Shown here in pieces: positions 25,693 through 35,517 of a DNA stretch of 64,000 bases. The notes below the pieces were generated by a model. It did no database searches and had not been told where the DNA came from. It was given only the letters and a program-made list of their open reading frames with translations. How positions within the stretch are numbered: the stretch's first letter is position 1; each line of letters starts with the position of its first letter. Source of the stretch: Palleronia marisminoris (GTDB lineage Bacteria; Pseudomonadota; Alphaproteobacteria; Rhodobacterales; Rhodobacteraceae); contig NZ_FWFV01000003.1 of assembly GCF_900172315.1 (NCBI RefSeq), forward strand, positions 1 to 64,000, in the 5' to 3' direction. Both the position numbers and the translations under genes were made by a program.

Positions 25693-27198
25693 TCACTCGG
25701 ACAGGGTCACGTCGACCAACCCGAAGAGCGAGCCGGTCGGCGTCGCCTCGAAGCCCTCCACGCCATCACGCTGTGCCGTGTAGGTGTAGCCGGTATAGAG
25801 CCAGACCCACGGCGCCATCTCGGCGAGGTGGCGTTCGAACTCGGCGAAGATCTCCTTGCGGGCCGCTTCGTCCGTCTCGACCCGCCCCTCTTGCATCAGA
25901 CTGTCGAGCGTGTCGTCGATGTAGTTGGCGACGTTCTGGAGGTTGCCGTCCTTGGTCCAGTAGCGGTTGTACATGGTGTAGGGATCGGCCCGCCCGCCGT
26001 TCAGTGCCACGGCCATGTCGAAATCGCCGGCCAGCCAGCTGTCGACGTAGACGTTCATCTCCTGCATCTCGATGGACAGGTCGATGCCGATCTCGGCCAG
26101 CTGCGACTGGATCAACTGCGCCTCGGCGGCGGCGGTCGGCGGCTCGCCGTTCGCGGCCATGATCGTGGCCGAAAAGCCGTCTGCATAGCCCGCCTCGGTC
26201 AGAAGCTGTCGGGCGCGGTCCTGGTCCTGCTCGTAGCAGAACAGGGTCGACGGATCGTTGCGATAGGCCGGCGACGTCAGCGGCCCCGTGACCTCTCCCT
26301 CGCCCAGCAGGGCGGCATCGAGGATATCCTGCCGGTCGAGCGCGCAGGAGATCGCCTGCCGCACCTTCAACTCGCCCATCGGCGCGCGCGAGGCGTTGAG
26401 CTGCAGCACGTGGTAGCTGAGCGTCGGCGCAGTGTTCAGCTCGAGCCCGTCCGCGCGCGGCACCAGCGTCGCCACCAGCGGGTCGTTCAGAAGCGCGAAA
26501 TCCGCCTGCCCGGCACGAAGCGACGCCAGGATCGCCGTCTCGTCGGGCAGGATGCTGACCTCGATCCCGTCATAGGCGATGCCGCCGCCGTGCCAGTCCT
26601 CGTAGACCGAGAGGCTCGCATTGGCGTTCGGCGTGCGCTGCTCCAGCGTGAAGGGACCGGAGCCCATGATCTCGGTGCCGACGGTGCCCGCCTCGATCGC
26701 CGAAGCCGGGACGATGGCGGCGTTGATCGACCCCATGCCGTTCAGGATCGGCACGTTCGGCCCGTCGAGCTGGAAGACAACGGTGTGTTCATCGGGCGTT
26801 TCGATGCCGGTGATCGAGGTGTAGTTCGCCCGCGCCGAGGCACCCGTCGCCTCATCGAGGATCCTCTCGAACGAGGCCTTCACGTCCGCAGCGGTGACCG
26901 GGCTGCCATCGTGGAAAGTCGCTTCGGGGTCGAGCCGGAAGGTCAGCGTGGTGGCGTCGTCCGAGAACTCCCAGCTTTCGGCAATGGCGGGCTGGATCTC
27001 GAGGTTCGGACCCAGCCGCACCAGCGGTTCATACAGCAGTTCCAGCAGCCGGATCGACGCGAAGGCCGTCTGGGTGTGCGGGTCGAGGCCGGTCGCGTCC
27101 TGCGACCACGCCACGTTCAGCGTCTGCGCGCCAAGCGGTGCCGCGATCCCGGCAGCACCGATGGCGACGGCCGAAACGAGGGTCCTTGCGATGGTCAT
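25693..27198 (-). CDS. Peptide-type ABC substrate-binding protein, murQ operon
   Basis: A 501-residue family 5 binding protein with signal peptide ending at APLGAQ. The start at 27198 follows GGGAGATATGAC, and the longer frame into murQ is rejected. Family segments are visible: ATGLDPHTQTAFASIRLLELLYEPL, TFHDGSPVTAADVKASFERI and IMGSGPFTLEQ. Encoded between murQ and the permeases, so the ligand is inferred to be a MurNAc-containing compound such as a muropeptide or anhydromuropeptide. Two other peptide-type systems, MppA-Opp and YejABEF, are known to import cell-wall peptides, so the family is capable of it. Confidence 0.87.
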   Translation of the reverse strand: MTIARTLVSAVAIGAAGIAAPLGAQTLNVAWSQDATGLDPHTQTAFASIRLLELLYEPLVRLGPNLEIQPAIAESWEFSDDATTLTFRLDPEATFHDGSPVTAADVKASFERILDEATGASARANYTSITGIETPDEHTVVFQLDGPNVPILNGMGSINAAIVPASAIEAGTVGTEIMGSGPFTLEQRTPNANASLSVYEDWHGGGIAYDGIEVSILPDETAILASLRAGQADFALLNDPLVATLVPRADGLELNTAPTLSYHVLQLNASRAPMGELKVRQAISCALDRQDILDAALLGEGEVTGPLTSPAYRNDPSTLFCYEQDQDRARQLLTEAGYADGFSATIMAANGEPPTAAAEAQLIQSQLAEIGIDLSIEMQEMNVYVDSWLAGDFDMAVALNGGRADPYTMYNRYWTKDGNLQNVANYIDDTLDSLMQEGRVETDEAARKEIFAEFERHLAEMAPWVWLYTGYTYTAQRDGVEGFEATPTGSLFGLVDVTLSE

Positions 27199-27224
27199 GT
27201 CATATCTCCCTGTGGATGGTGCAG

Positions 27225-28151
27225 TCAGGCGGGGTTGCTCCCCGCACGCTCGATGGCGCGACGCAGGACGCCGTCCTCGGTCTCGAGTACGGCGCGGGCC
27301 GCGCCGATGTCGAGGCTGCTCATCTGCATGAGGATGGCCAGCTTCACGTTGCCGCCGCTGGCGCCGAGCAGCGCGCGTGCCTCGTCCTCGGGACAGCCCG
27401 TGACCTCCATGACGATGTCGACGGCGCGTTCCGCCAACTTGCGGTTCGAGACCGAGAGGTCGACCATCAGGTTGCCGTAGGTCTTGCCGATGCGGATCAT
27501 GCTGGCGGTGCTGAGCATGTTCAGCACCATCTTCTGCGCCGTGCCCGATTTCAGGCGGGTCGAGCCGGTCAGGACCTCGGCGCCGACTACGGGCGAGATG
27601 GCGATATCCGCCAGCTTGGCGATGATCGAGCCGGGGTTGCACGACAGCGCCACGGTGCCCGCCCCGATCCGGCGCGCGTGGTCCAGCGCGCCGATAACGT
27701 AGGGGGTCTTGCCGCTGACCGCGATGCCCACGATCACGTCCCTGTCGGTCGAATCGAGCGCCGCGAGGTCCTCCGCACCCTGCTCGGCGTCGTCCTCGGC
27801 GTCCTCGACAGAAAGGCGCAGCGCATGGTCGCCGCCGGCGATGAGCCCCACGACCATGCCGGGCGGGACCGAGAAGGTCGGCACGCATTCCGAGGCATCG
27901 AGCACCCCGAGACGTCCGCTCGTTCCGGCGCCGACATAGATCAGGCGCCCGCAGTTTTCGAAGGCCGCGACGATCCGATCCACGGCGCGGGCGATCGCGG
28001 GAAGCTCGGTTCGGACCGCTTCGGCCACGCGCGCGTCCTCGGAATTCATCAGGGCGACGATGTCCGCGGCCGGCAGGCGGTCGATCTCGGTGGTGCGGGG
28101 ATTTCGACCCTCGGAGACCAGGTTGCGAAGGTCCTGCGACGCGGCGGACAT
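27225..28151 (-). CDS. murQ: N-acetylmuramic acid 6-phosphate etherase
   Basis: A 308-residue SIS-domain enzyme that cleaves the D-lactyl ether of MurNAc-6-phosphate to give GlcNAc-6-phosphate and D-lactate. The core [19 protein letters not shown] (about residues 70-88) carries the active-site glutamate, and [17 protein letters not shown] and [21 protein letters not shown] are family hallmarks. It leads the importer-hydrolase-AnmK operon from its own promoter, about 90 nt after the sugar ABC operon. The product feeds NagA and NagB encoded at 34414-36303. Confidence 0.95.
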   Translation of the reverse strand: MSAASQDLRNLVSEGRNPRTTEIDRLPAADIVALMNSEDARVAEAVRTELPAIARAVDRIVAAFENCGRLIYVGAGTSGRLGVLDASECVPTFSVPPGMVVGLIAGGDHALRLSVEDAEDDAEQGAEDLAALDSTDRDVIVGIAVSGKTPYVIGALDHARRIGAGTVALSCNPGSIIAKLADIAISPVVGAEVLTGSTRLKSGTAQKMVLNMLSTASMIRIGKTYGNLMVDLSVSNRKLAERAVDIVMEVTGCPEDEARALLGASGGNVKLAILMQMSSLDIGAARAVLETEDGVLRRAIERAGSNPA

Positions 28152-28175
28152 GGCGGCTCTCCTTCAGTTCGTGGA

Positions 28176-28205
28176 AGCCTAGGTTCGTTCCGTTCCCACA
28201 GTCAA
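28176..28205 (-). promoter_or_regulatory. Putative promoter of the murQ operon
   Basis: On the minus strand TTGACT (28205-28200) and TAGGCT (28181-28176) are separated by 18 nt, 24 nt before the murQ ATG. The spacer contains a GGAACGGAACGAAC repeat that could bind a regulator. Motif-based only. Confidence 0.4.
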
Positions 28206-28244
28206 AGCGATTTGCGGGTTGCGGGGGCGCGCCCTGGCGAAGTT

Positions 28245-29333
<1,089 letters not shown>

Positions 29334-29337
29334 TGGT

Positions 29338-30207
29338 TTATCCTTTTACCGCGCCTGCCGTGATCCCCGAGATGAGCTGCCGCGAGAAGATCGCGTAGAG
29401 CACCAGAACCGGAAGGATCGCGATGGAGAGCGAGGCGAGGACCGCGCTCCAGTTGACGGTGTATTGTCCGATGAATTGCTGCACGCCCAGGGTCACGGTC
29501 TTGGTCGCATCCGACGAGGCGAGGATCAGCGGGAACCACAGGTCGTTCCAGATCGGGATCATCGAGAAGACGGCCACCGTCGCGAGGACGGGGCGGATCA
29601 GCGGCAGCACGACCTCGAAGAAGATGCGGTATTCCGACAGCCCGTCCACGCGGGCGCAGTCCTTGATGTCGCGCGAGAGGGTCCGCATGAACTCGGTCAG
29701 GATGAAGATCGCGACCGGCAGCCCTTGGGCGGTGTAGACGAGGATCAGCGAGACCAGCGTGTTCACCAGGCTCAGGTCCACCATCAGCTGAAGGATCGCG
29801 ACGGTGCCCAGCCGGATCGGGACCATGATGCCGAGGATCAGGTAGACGCCGAGCAGCGTGTTCAGCTTGAAGCGGTATTCCGACAGCGCGTGCGCCGCCA
29901 TCGCCCCGCAGAGCAGGATCAGGAACAGCGACACGATCGTCACGATCAGCGAGTTTCCGTAATAGAGCAGGAAGTTGCCCTGGTTCAGGACGGTCGCGTA
30001 GCCCTCGGTGCTGAAGGTCTCGGCGGTGGGAAGCGCCAGGGGTTCGGTGAAGATGCCGCGGCGGTTCTTGAACGAGTTCAGCACCACGATCACAACCGGG
30101 AAGATCGCGATGAGCGTGTAGGTCAGGAGGACGGCGTGGACCCCGGCCGCTGTGCCGATGCGCCCCATCCGGCCGCGCCGCGCGCGGGTGGTGTCGACGG
30201 TGTTCAT
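29338..30207 (-). CDS. Sugar ABC transporter permease (MalG type)
   Basis: A 289-residue inner-membrane permease with about six hydrophobic segments and the EAA-loop DCARVDGLSEYRIFFEVVLPLIRP near residues 187-210 that docks on the ATPase. AGGAGCG precedes the ATG. It partners with the MalF-type permease immediately upstream. Confidence 0.9.
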   Translation of the reverse strand: MNTVDTTRARRGRMGRIGTAAGVHAVLLTYTLIAIFPVVIVVLNSFKNRRGIFTEPLALPTAETFSTEGYATVLNQGNFLLYYGNSLIVTIVSLFLILLCGAMAAHALSEYRFKLNTLLGVYLILGIMVPIRLGTVAILQLMVDLSLVNTLVSLILVYTAQGLPVAIFILTEFMRTLSRDIKDCARVDGLSEYRIFFEVVLPLIRPVLATVAVFSMIPIWNDLWFPLILASSDATKTVTLGVQQFIGQYTVNWSAVLASLSIAILPVLVLYAIFSRQLISGITAGAVKG

Positions 30208-30217
30208 GGGGCGCTCC

Positions 30218-31186
30218 TCACATCTCGTAGCGGGTCAGGCGGCGCTGCACGCCGACGAGGTAGAGGCCGACGCCGATCAGGATGATGAAGAACATCATGC
30301 AAGCCACGGTGGCGCCCATGTAGATGTCGCCGATCTGGGTCTGCTGCCCGAAGAAGGTGCGGAACATCAGCGTGCCCATGATGTCGGTGGAATAGTCCGG
30401 CGGCCCCAGCACCCCCTGGATCGAGTAGATCAGGTCGAAGGCGAGGGTGAAGTTGCCGATATAGGTCAGGATCGCCACGATCCCGAGTGTCGGCAGGATC
30501 AGCGGCAGCTTGACCTTCCAGAAGATCGCGGCGCCCGACAGCCCGTCCACCCGCGCGGCGTCCAGAAGCTCGTCCGGGATCGACAGGAGGGCCGCGTAGA
30601 TCAGCATCATCGGGATGCCGACATACTGCCAGACCGAGATCATCGACACCGCCGTCAGCGCCGACCCTTCCAGCCCCAGCCACGGCGCATAGAGCCAGCC
30701 CAGCCCCACGGCGGCCATCATGCCCTCGGCCACGCCCCAGAGGGGGGACAGGATCAGCTCCCACACGAAGCCGACGATGACGACGGACAGAAGCGTCGGC
30801 ACGAAGATCAGCGTGCGGTAGGCGCCTCCGAACCGGGGCGCCAGCGACAGGAGCGCGGCCAGCAGGAGGCCCAGCGGGTTCTGCACGACCATGTGGATGA
30901 AGAAGAGGATCAGGTTGTTCCAGAGCGCGTTCCAGAACCGAACGGCCCAGTTCGCGTCGAAGAGAAGCCGCGCGTAGTTCCCCAGGCCCGTCCAGACGGC
31001 GCTGCCATCGGGTTGGCCGGCGAAGAGGCTGAGGCGCAGGCTTTCGACCAGCGGATAGATCGAGAAGACCGTGTAGATCAACACGGCCGGCGCGAGGAAG
31101 ACGACGATATGCGTGATCCCGCCGGTCTTGCGGCGACGGCGCGTCGTGGGCTTGCGGCCGGTCGCGTCCGAGACGATCTCGGTCAT
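30218..31186 (-). CDS. Sugar ABC transporter permease (MalF type)
   Basis: A 322-residue permease with a basic cytoplasmic N-terminus (GRKPTTRRRRK), about six membrane segments and the EAA-loop DAARVDGLSGAAIFWKVKLPLILP near residues 230-253. It follows the binding-protein gene after a 58-nt gap containing a strong hairpin. Confidence 0.9.
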   Translation of the reverse strand: MTEIVSDATGRKPTTRRRRKTGGITHIVVFLAPAVLIYTVFSIYPLVESLRLSLFAGQPDGSAVWTGLGNYARLLFDANWAVRFWNALWNNLILFFIHMVVQNPLGLLLAALLSLAPRFGGAYRTLIFVPTLLSVVIVGFVWELILSPLWGVAEGMMAAVGLGWLYAPWLGLEGSALTAVSMISVWQYVGIPMMLIYAALLSIPDELLDAARVDGLSGAAIFWKVKLPLILPTLGIVAILTYIGNFTLAFDLIYSIQGVLGPPDYSTDIMGTLMFRTFFGQQTQIGDIYMGATVACMMFFIILIGVGLYLVGVQRRLTRYEM

Positions 31187-31209
31187 GGGCGGTCCTTCGA
31201 AAAGGGATG

Positions 31210-31236
31210 CGCCCGCCCCCTTTCGGGACGGGCGCG
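31210..31236 (-). terminator. Intercistronic hairpin after the amino-sugar SBP gene
   Basis: On the minus strand GCGCCCGTCCC, a GAAAG loop, then GGGGCGGGCGC form an 11-bp stem with one wobble, followed by ATCCCTTTTC. It is the best terminator-like of the intercistronic hairpins because of the T-rich tail. Confidence 0.6.
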
Positions 31237-31244
31237 GTCCGGGA

Positions 31245-32504
31245 TCAGTCCTGCTGCGGCTCGTACCAGGACTCGAGGCCCTGCTGCATCTCGGCCGCCG
31301 CTTCCTGAGGCGTCATCGTCTCGTTCAGGACGTTGGCCGACACCACCCACATCTCGTTCTCGAGGTTGGGCTCGCCGCGCGACAGGATCTGGGCGGCAAC
31401 GCGAACGGTCGACTCGCAGTCCTGCCGGAAGGACAGGAACTCCTGCGCGAGGGGGTTCTCGACCGCGAACTCGGCGTTCGACAGCGAGAAGAAGCCGGGC
31501 AGCGCAAGGGTGTAAAGCTCGGCGAACTCGGCGCTGGCGGCCCAGTCGAGGAAGGTGCGCGCGGCCTCGGGGTGATCGGTCGAGGCGTTCATGCCGACGC
31601 CGATGTCGGTGTGGTCCGAGATGTAGCAGGTGTCGCCCTCGGCCGAGACGGGTGGCGGAAATGCTCCCATCTCGAAGAAGGCCTGGTCGGTGAAGCCGGT
31701 GATCTCCCACGAGCCGGCGGGATAGATCGCGGCACGGCCCAGCGTGAACAGGTTCTGGCTGTCCGAGTAGCCCTGCGCCTGGTACGCGTCACCCATGTAG
31801 TCGGACCAGCGCGCCATCTGCTCGTAGGGGGCGACGAATTCCTCGTCGGTGAACTCGGCGGTGCCGTCGATCAGGGCCTGCCGGCCTTCCTCGCCCTTCC
31901 AGTAGGTCGGGCCGATATTGGTATAGACGGTCTGCGCCGCTTCCCACTGGTCGGCGCTGCCCAGCGCGAGCGGGATGTAGGTGCCGTCTTCCTTGATCGC
32001 GTCGAGGACGGCGAAGAATTCCTCGACCGTTTTGGGCTCTTCGAGACCCAGTTCGGTGAAGGCGTCGGCGTTGTAGATGAAGCCGTGGATGACCGACGCC
32101 ATGGGCACGCAGAAGACCTGTGCGCCGTCATCGGTGGACCAGGCGGCCTTGGCGAAATCGGGGAAGTTCGACAGCCCTTCGAGGTCCGTGATGTCTGCAA
32201 GCTGCCCGCGCTGGAACAGCGGCAGAGAGCCATCGAACGGCCGGCAGGTGATCAGGTCGCCGGCGGTGCCGCCTTCGAGCCGGGCGTTCAGCGCGGCGTT
32301 GTATTCGGTCGGCGCGGTCGGGGTGAACTCGAGGTTGATGTCGGGGTGCTGCTCCTCGAAGGCCGGGATCAGGACCTCGTCCCAGATCGCCTGGTCCTCG
32401 GCGCGCCAGCTTTCAATGGTCAGCGTGACCTCTTGCGCGATCGCGCCGCCGGCGGCGAGGCAGAGGGCGGCCGCGGCCGTCGTCTTCATCATGATGTGCT
32501 TCAT
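31245..32504 (-). CDS. Sugar ABC transporter substrate-binding protein (family 1), probably amino-sugar
   Basis: A 419-residue periplasmic binding protein with signal peptide ending at GGAIAQE and GGGAG before ATG 32504. Type-1 sugar-binding segments include FEEQHPDINLEFTP, GLEEPKTVEEFFAVLDAIKEDG and GRAAIYPAGSWEI. Divergent from nagK-nagQ-nagA-nagB with a shared operator region, so GlcNAc or chito-oligosaccharides are the likely ligand. The in-frame extension upstream of 32504 covers the GC-rich leader and is rejected. Confidence 0.88.
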   Translation of the reverse strand: MKHIMMKTTAAAALCLAAGGAIAQEVTLTIESWRAEDQAIWDEVLIPAFEEQHPDINLEFTPTAPTEYNAALNARLEGGTAGDLITCRPFDGSLPLFQRGQLADITDLEGLSNFPDFAKAAWSTDDGAQVFCVPMASVIHGFIYNADAFTELGLEEPKTVEEFFAVLDAIKEDGTYIPLALGSADQWEAAQTVYTNIGPTYWKGEEGRQALIDGTAEFTDEEFVAPYEQMARWSDYMGDAYQAQGYSDSQNLFTLGRAAIYPAGSWEITGFTDQAFFEMGAFPPPVSAEGDTCYISDHTDIGVGMNASTDHPEAARTFLDWAASAEFAELYTLALPGFFSLSNAEFAVENPLAQEFLSFRQDCESTVRVAAQILSRGEPNLENEMWVVSANVLNETMTPQEAAAEMQQGLESWYEPQQD

Positions 32505-32685
32505 CTCGCACTCCCTGTTCTGTTTTGGCCTGGTCTTCCCGCGCGGCCCCGCAGCAGGCGCGGAACCGGCGGCCGGCGCGCGCCAGGGACGCGCCGAAGC
32601 AGTGCGGCGACCCCTCCCGCGTCCGCCGCCTGTTCGGGAAAACCCGGCTTTGGCGGTCGAAGTCGGAGAATCGCTGACACGTTCG
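32505..32685 (-). other. Long 5-prime leader of the amino-sugar ABC operon
   Basis: About 180 nt lie between the binding-protein ATG and the predicted minus-strand promoter. It is GC-rich, has no credible small gene, and I recognise no riboswitch class in it. It may simply be an untranslated leader. Confidence 0.3.
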
Positions 32686-32714
32686 AGCATTGCCGATGGC
32701 CGGACCATTATCAA
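32686..32714 (-). promoter_or_regulatory. Putative promoter of the amino-sugar ABC operon
   Basis: On the minus strand TTGATA (32714-32709) is followed after 17 nt by AATGCT (32691-32686). The -35 overlaps the CAAGACCAA half-site at 32712-32720, suggesting direct repression there. Confidence 0.35.
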
Positions 32715-32760
32715 GACCAATGTCGCCATCCTCCAATACCAATCGCCGCCTTTGGTATTG
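32712..32760. promoter_or_regulatory. Operator region between nag genes and the ABC operon (putative NagQ sites)
   Basis: CAATACCAA (32734-32742) and TTGGTATTG (32752-32760) are perfect 9-bp inverted repeats around 9 nt. A third related half-site, CAAGACCAA (32712-32720), lies exactly 22 nt upstream of the first, two helical turns. The TGGT/ACCA core is typical of HutC-type GntR regulators of amino-sugar genes, and such a regulator is encoded at 33704-34417. Sites overlap predicted promoters on both sides. Confidence 0.6.
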
Positions 32761-32786
32761 CCGTCGGCGTAGCTGGACTGTAGGGT
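32758..32786 (+). promoter_or_regulatory. Putative promoter of nagK-nagQ-nagA-nagB
   Basis: TTGCCG (32758-32763), 17 nt, TAGGGT (32781-32786), with AGGAG ahead of the nagK ATG. The -35 overlaps the right arm of the inverted repeat. Confidence 0.35.
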
Positions 32787-32817
32787 TCAGATGCGAGCGT
32801 AGGAGCGTGGACCAGTC

Positions 32818-33714
32818 ATGCGCCAAATGATCGACGTGGTCGTCATCGACGGGGGCGGCACCGGAACGCGCCTCCGCGCCCTTGGCGCCGACGGCACCTC
32901 CGTGGCCGAGGCCACATCGGGTCCGTCGAGCCTGACGCTCGGCGTCGAGCAGGCCTGGCGCAACGTCGCCGCAGGCCTCGACGCGCTTGGCGACGGTTCG
33001 GACCTCACCGGAGCGCGCCTCGTCTGCGGGCTGGCGGGCGGGCGCTCTCGTGAACGGCAGGCGCAGTTCCGTGCTCTGGGCCGCGACGCCACCACCGACA
33101 TCGTCATCGTGACCGACGGCTTCGCCTCTTTGCTGGGGGCGCATGGCGGCCAGCCCGGAGTGGTGCTCGCCGTGGGAACGGGCGTCGCCGCCTACGCTCT
33201 TGGCCGGGACGGCCGCGTGTCGAGCGCCAGCGCGTGGGGCTTCAGCATCGGCGACGAGGGCAGCGGCGCCTGGATCGGCCGGCGCGCCGTATCGCTCCTG
33301 TCCCGGCACATGGACGGTCGGCTCAGCGAGACCTCGGCGCTCTTCGACGCGCTCCGGTCGCGTGTCGGCGGCGATTTCGATGCGGTGCAGACTTGGCTCT
33401 CGAACGCCAACGCTACCAAGTTCGCCAGCCTCGCCCCCGTTGTGATCGACACCGCTGCCGCCGGGGATGACGTCGCCATGGGCATCATGCACGATGCCAC
33501 TGCCGAGCTTGAGCTCGCAATTGCGGCCATCGACGATGGCGGGCCGATCTCGCTTCTCGGCGGGCTTGCACCGGTGTTCGCCACCCGTCTCTCGGACCGG
33601 CTGGCCGCGCGCCTGAGGCCACCGCAGGGCAACGCGCTCGACGGGCTCGCGCTGATGGCGCGGCGCGGCTGGCGGGACGAGGTCGTCCCGGGGGAGCAGC
33701 ATCATGATGGGTGA
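32818..33714 (+). CDS. nagK: N-acetylglucosamine kinase (BadF/BadG/BcrA/BcrD type)
   Basis: A 298-residue ASKHA-fold kinase of the BadF/BadG group, not the ROK-type NagK of enterics. It has the phosphate-1 loop VIDGGGTGTRLRALGADG near residues 9-26, a second phosphate motif LAVGTGVAAYALGRDG near 118-133, and the adenosine-site ISLLGGLAPVF near 242-252. It would phosphorylate imported GlcNAc at C6. It is the first gene of the nag operon and overlaps the GntR gene by 11 bases. Confidence 0.83.
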   Translation: MRQMIDVVVIDGGGTGTRLRALGADGTSVAEATSGPSSLTLGVEQAWRNVAAGLDALGDGSDLTGARLVCGLAGGRSRERQAQFRALGRDATTDIVIVTDGFASLLGAHGGQPGVVLAVGTGVAAYALGRDGRVSSASAWGFSIGDEGSGAWIGRRAVSLLSRHMDGRLSETSALFDALRSRVGGDFDAVQTWLSNANATKFASLAPVVIDTAAAGDDVAMGIMHDATAELELAIAAIDDGGPISLLGGLAPVFATRLSDRLAARLRPPQGNALDGLALMARRGWRDEVVPGEQHHDG

Positions 33715-34417
33715 GGCCCCCGACAGCCGCGTGCCCCGCTACCGCGAACTGTCGGATCAGATCGCCCGGCAGATCGAGGACGGAGACCTCGCCCCCGGCG
33801 CCGCACTGCCGCCCGAGCGCACGCTGGCCGAGCTTCATGGCGTCAGCCGCGTGACCGTGCGCAAGGCCATGGAGACGCTCAGCGGCCGCGGCCTGATCGA
33901 ACAGCGCCGCGGCGCGGGCACCTTCGTCTCGAAACGGGTGTCGCAGCCGCTTTCGGTCCTGACCAGCTTTTCCGAGGACGTCGCCGCGCGCGGCATGGTT
34001 GCCAAGTCGCGCCTCGTCCATAGCGGCGTCGGCCGTGCCAGCCCCGAGGAAGTCATCGGCCTCGGTCTCGCACCGGGCCACCCGGTCACGCGCATCATCC
34101 GGTTGCGGTCGGCCGACGGCCAGCCCCTCGCGCTCGAGGCCGCGACCGTTCTGAACGTGGCGCTGCCCGATCCCTCGCTCGCGTCGGATTCGCTCTACGC
34201 CACGCTGGCGGAGCGGGGCATGCGCCCCGTCCGCGCCGTCCAGCGCCTGACCGCCATCGCCATCGACGCCTATGCGGCCGGCCTTCTTGAGGTCGAGCCC
34301 GGGGCGCCTGCCCTTCTCATCACCCGCATCGGCTATACGGCCGAGGATCGCGCGGTCGAGTTCACCCGCTCGACCTTCCGTGGCGATCGCTGGGATTTCG
34401 TAGCGGAGCTGTCATGA
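33704..34417 (+). CDS. nagQ: GntR/HutC-family regulator of amino-sugar genes
   Basis: A 237-residue regulator with N-terminal GntR winged helix (PPERTLAELHGVSRVTVRKAMETLSGRGLI, residues about 33-62) and C-terminal UTRA effector domain. Relatives NagQ/NagR/YvoA sense amino-sugar phosphates such as GlcNAc-6-phosphate. It is encoded inside the nag operon, so it probably autoregulates through the TTGGTATTG sites upstream. The NagQ name is by context and family. Confidence 0.82.
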   Translation: MMGEAPDSRVPRYRELSDQIARQIEDGDLAPGAALPPERTLAELHGVSRVTVRKAMETLSGRGLIEQRRGAGTFVSKRVSQPLSVLTSFSEDVAARGMVAKSRLVHSGVGRASPEEVIGLGLAPGHPVTRIIRLRSADGQPLALEAATVLNVALPDPSLASDSLYATLAERGMRPVRAVQRLTAIAIDAYAAGLLEVEPGAPALLITRIGYTAEDRAVEFTRSTFRGDRWDFVAELS

Positions 34418-35514
34418 CCAGCCATATCGACGGATCAATCCTCACCCCCGGCGGATGGGTCGCTGGCCGCCTGACCCACGACGCGCGGATCGACAGCGTC
34501 GAGGGCGACGGCATGGCTGCACCGAAGCCGCCCTACGTGCTGCCCGGCTTCGTGGACTGCCATGTCCACGGCGGCGGCGGCGCGGACATGATGGAAGGGG
34601 CCGAGGCCATTCGCACGGCCGCCCGGCTCCACGCGCAGCACGGCACGACTGCGTTCTGCCCCACCTCGGTGACCGCCCCGATCGAGGACCTGGATGCCTT
34701 CCTCGACGCCGTCGCAACCGTCATGGCCGACCCGCCGAAGGACGGTGCGTGGGTGCTCGGCGCGCATCTGGAAGGGCCGTTCCTCAACCCCGACAAGCTG
34801 GGTGCACAGCCCCCCTTCGCCCGCCCCGCCGACGCTGAACAGCTGAGGGCCTGGACCAAGCGCGCGACGATCCGCATCATGACCTTCGCCCCCGAGATGG
34901 ACGAGGGCGACGCGCTGTTCGACGCGCTCACCGCGGCGGAGATCCGGGCGCAGCTGGGCCATTCGCTTTGCGACTACGCGCAGGGCAAGGCGGCGCTGGA
35001 GCGGGGCGCGGGCATCACCCACCTCTTCAACGCGATGAGCGGCATCGCCCATCGGGGCAACGGTCTCTGCGGTGCTGCCTTCGCCCATGGCGACTACGCC
35101 GAAATCATCCCCGACCTGATCCACCTCGAGGCCGGCGCGATCCTTGCGGGGCGGCGAGCGATCCCGAACCTCTACGGCGTGACCGACGCCACCGCGGGCG
35201 CGGGCATGCCGGACGGGGCCTACCGCCTAGGCTCCTACGACGTGCAGAAGGCCTACGGCGCGATGCGGCTGGCCGACGGCACGCTGGCGGGGTCGGCGCT
35301 GACCATGGATGTGGCGCTGCGCAACCTCGTGGGCATCGGCCTGCCGCTGGACGAGGCGGCGCGGCGGCTTTCGACCGTTCCCGCCGACTGGCTCGGCCTC
35401 AGCGATATCGGGCGGCTCGCCCCCGGCGCGCGGGCCGACATCCTCGTCCTGGACGAGACGCTCACCCTGACGCGCGTCATCTCGGGCGGCCACGACATCC
35501 TGACGCCGAGGTAA
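34414..35514 (+). CDS. nagA: N-acetylglucosamine-6-phosphate deacetylase
   Basis: A 366-residue amidohydrolase converting GlcNAc-6-phosphate to glucosamine-6-phosphate and acetate. Motifs in order: CHVHGGGGADMM near residues 49-60, AHLEGPFLNP near 117-126, LGHSLCDYAQG near 186-196, THLFNAMSGI near 206-215 and GVTDATAGAGMPDG near 256-269 with the catalytic Asp. It overlaps the regulator gene by 4 bases and lies 3 nt before nagB. Confidence 0.94.
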   Translation: MTSHIDGSILTPGGWVAGRLTHDARIDSVEGDGMAAPKPPYVLPGFVDCHVHGGGGADMMEGAEAIRTAARLHAQHGTTAFCPTSVTAPIEDLDAFLDAVATVMADPPKDGAWVLGAHLEGPFLNPDKLGAQPPFARPADAEQLRAWTKRATIRIMTFAPEMDEGDALFDALTAAEIRAQLGHSLCDYAQGKAALERGAGITHLFNAMSGIAHRGNGLCGAAFAHGDYAEIIPDLIHLEAGAILAGRRAIPNLYGVTDATAGAGMPDGAYRLGSYDVQKAYGAMRLADGTLAGSALTMDVALRNLVGIGLPLDEAARRLSTVPADWLGLSDIGRLAPGARADILVLDETLTLTRVISGGHDILTPR

Positions 35515-35517
35515 TCC

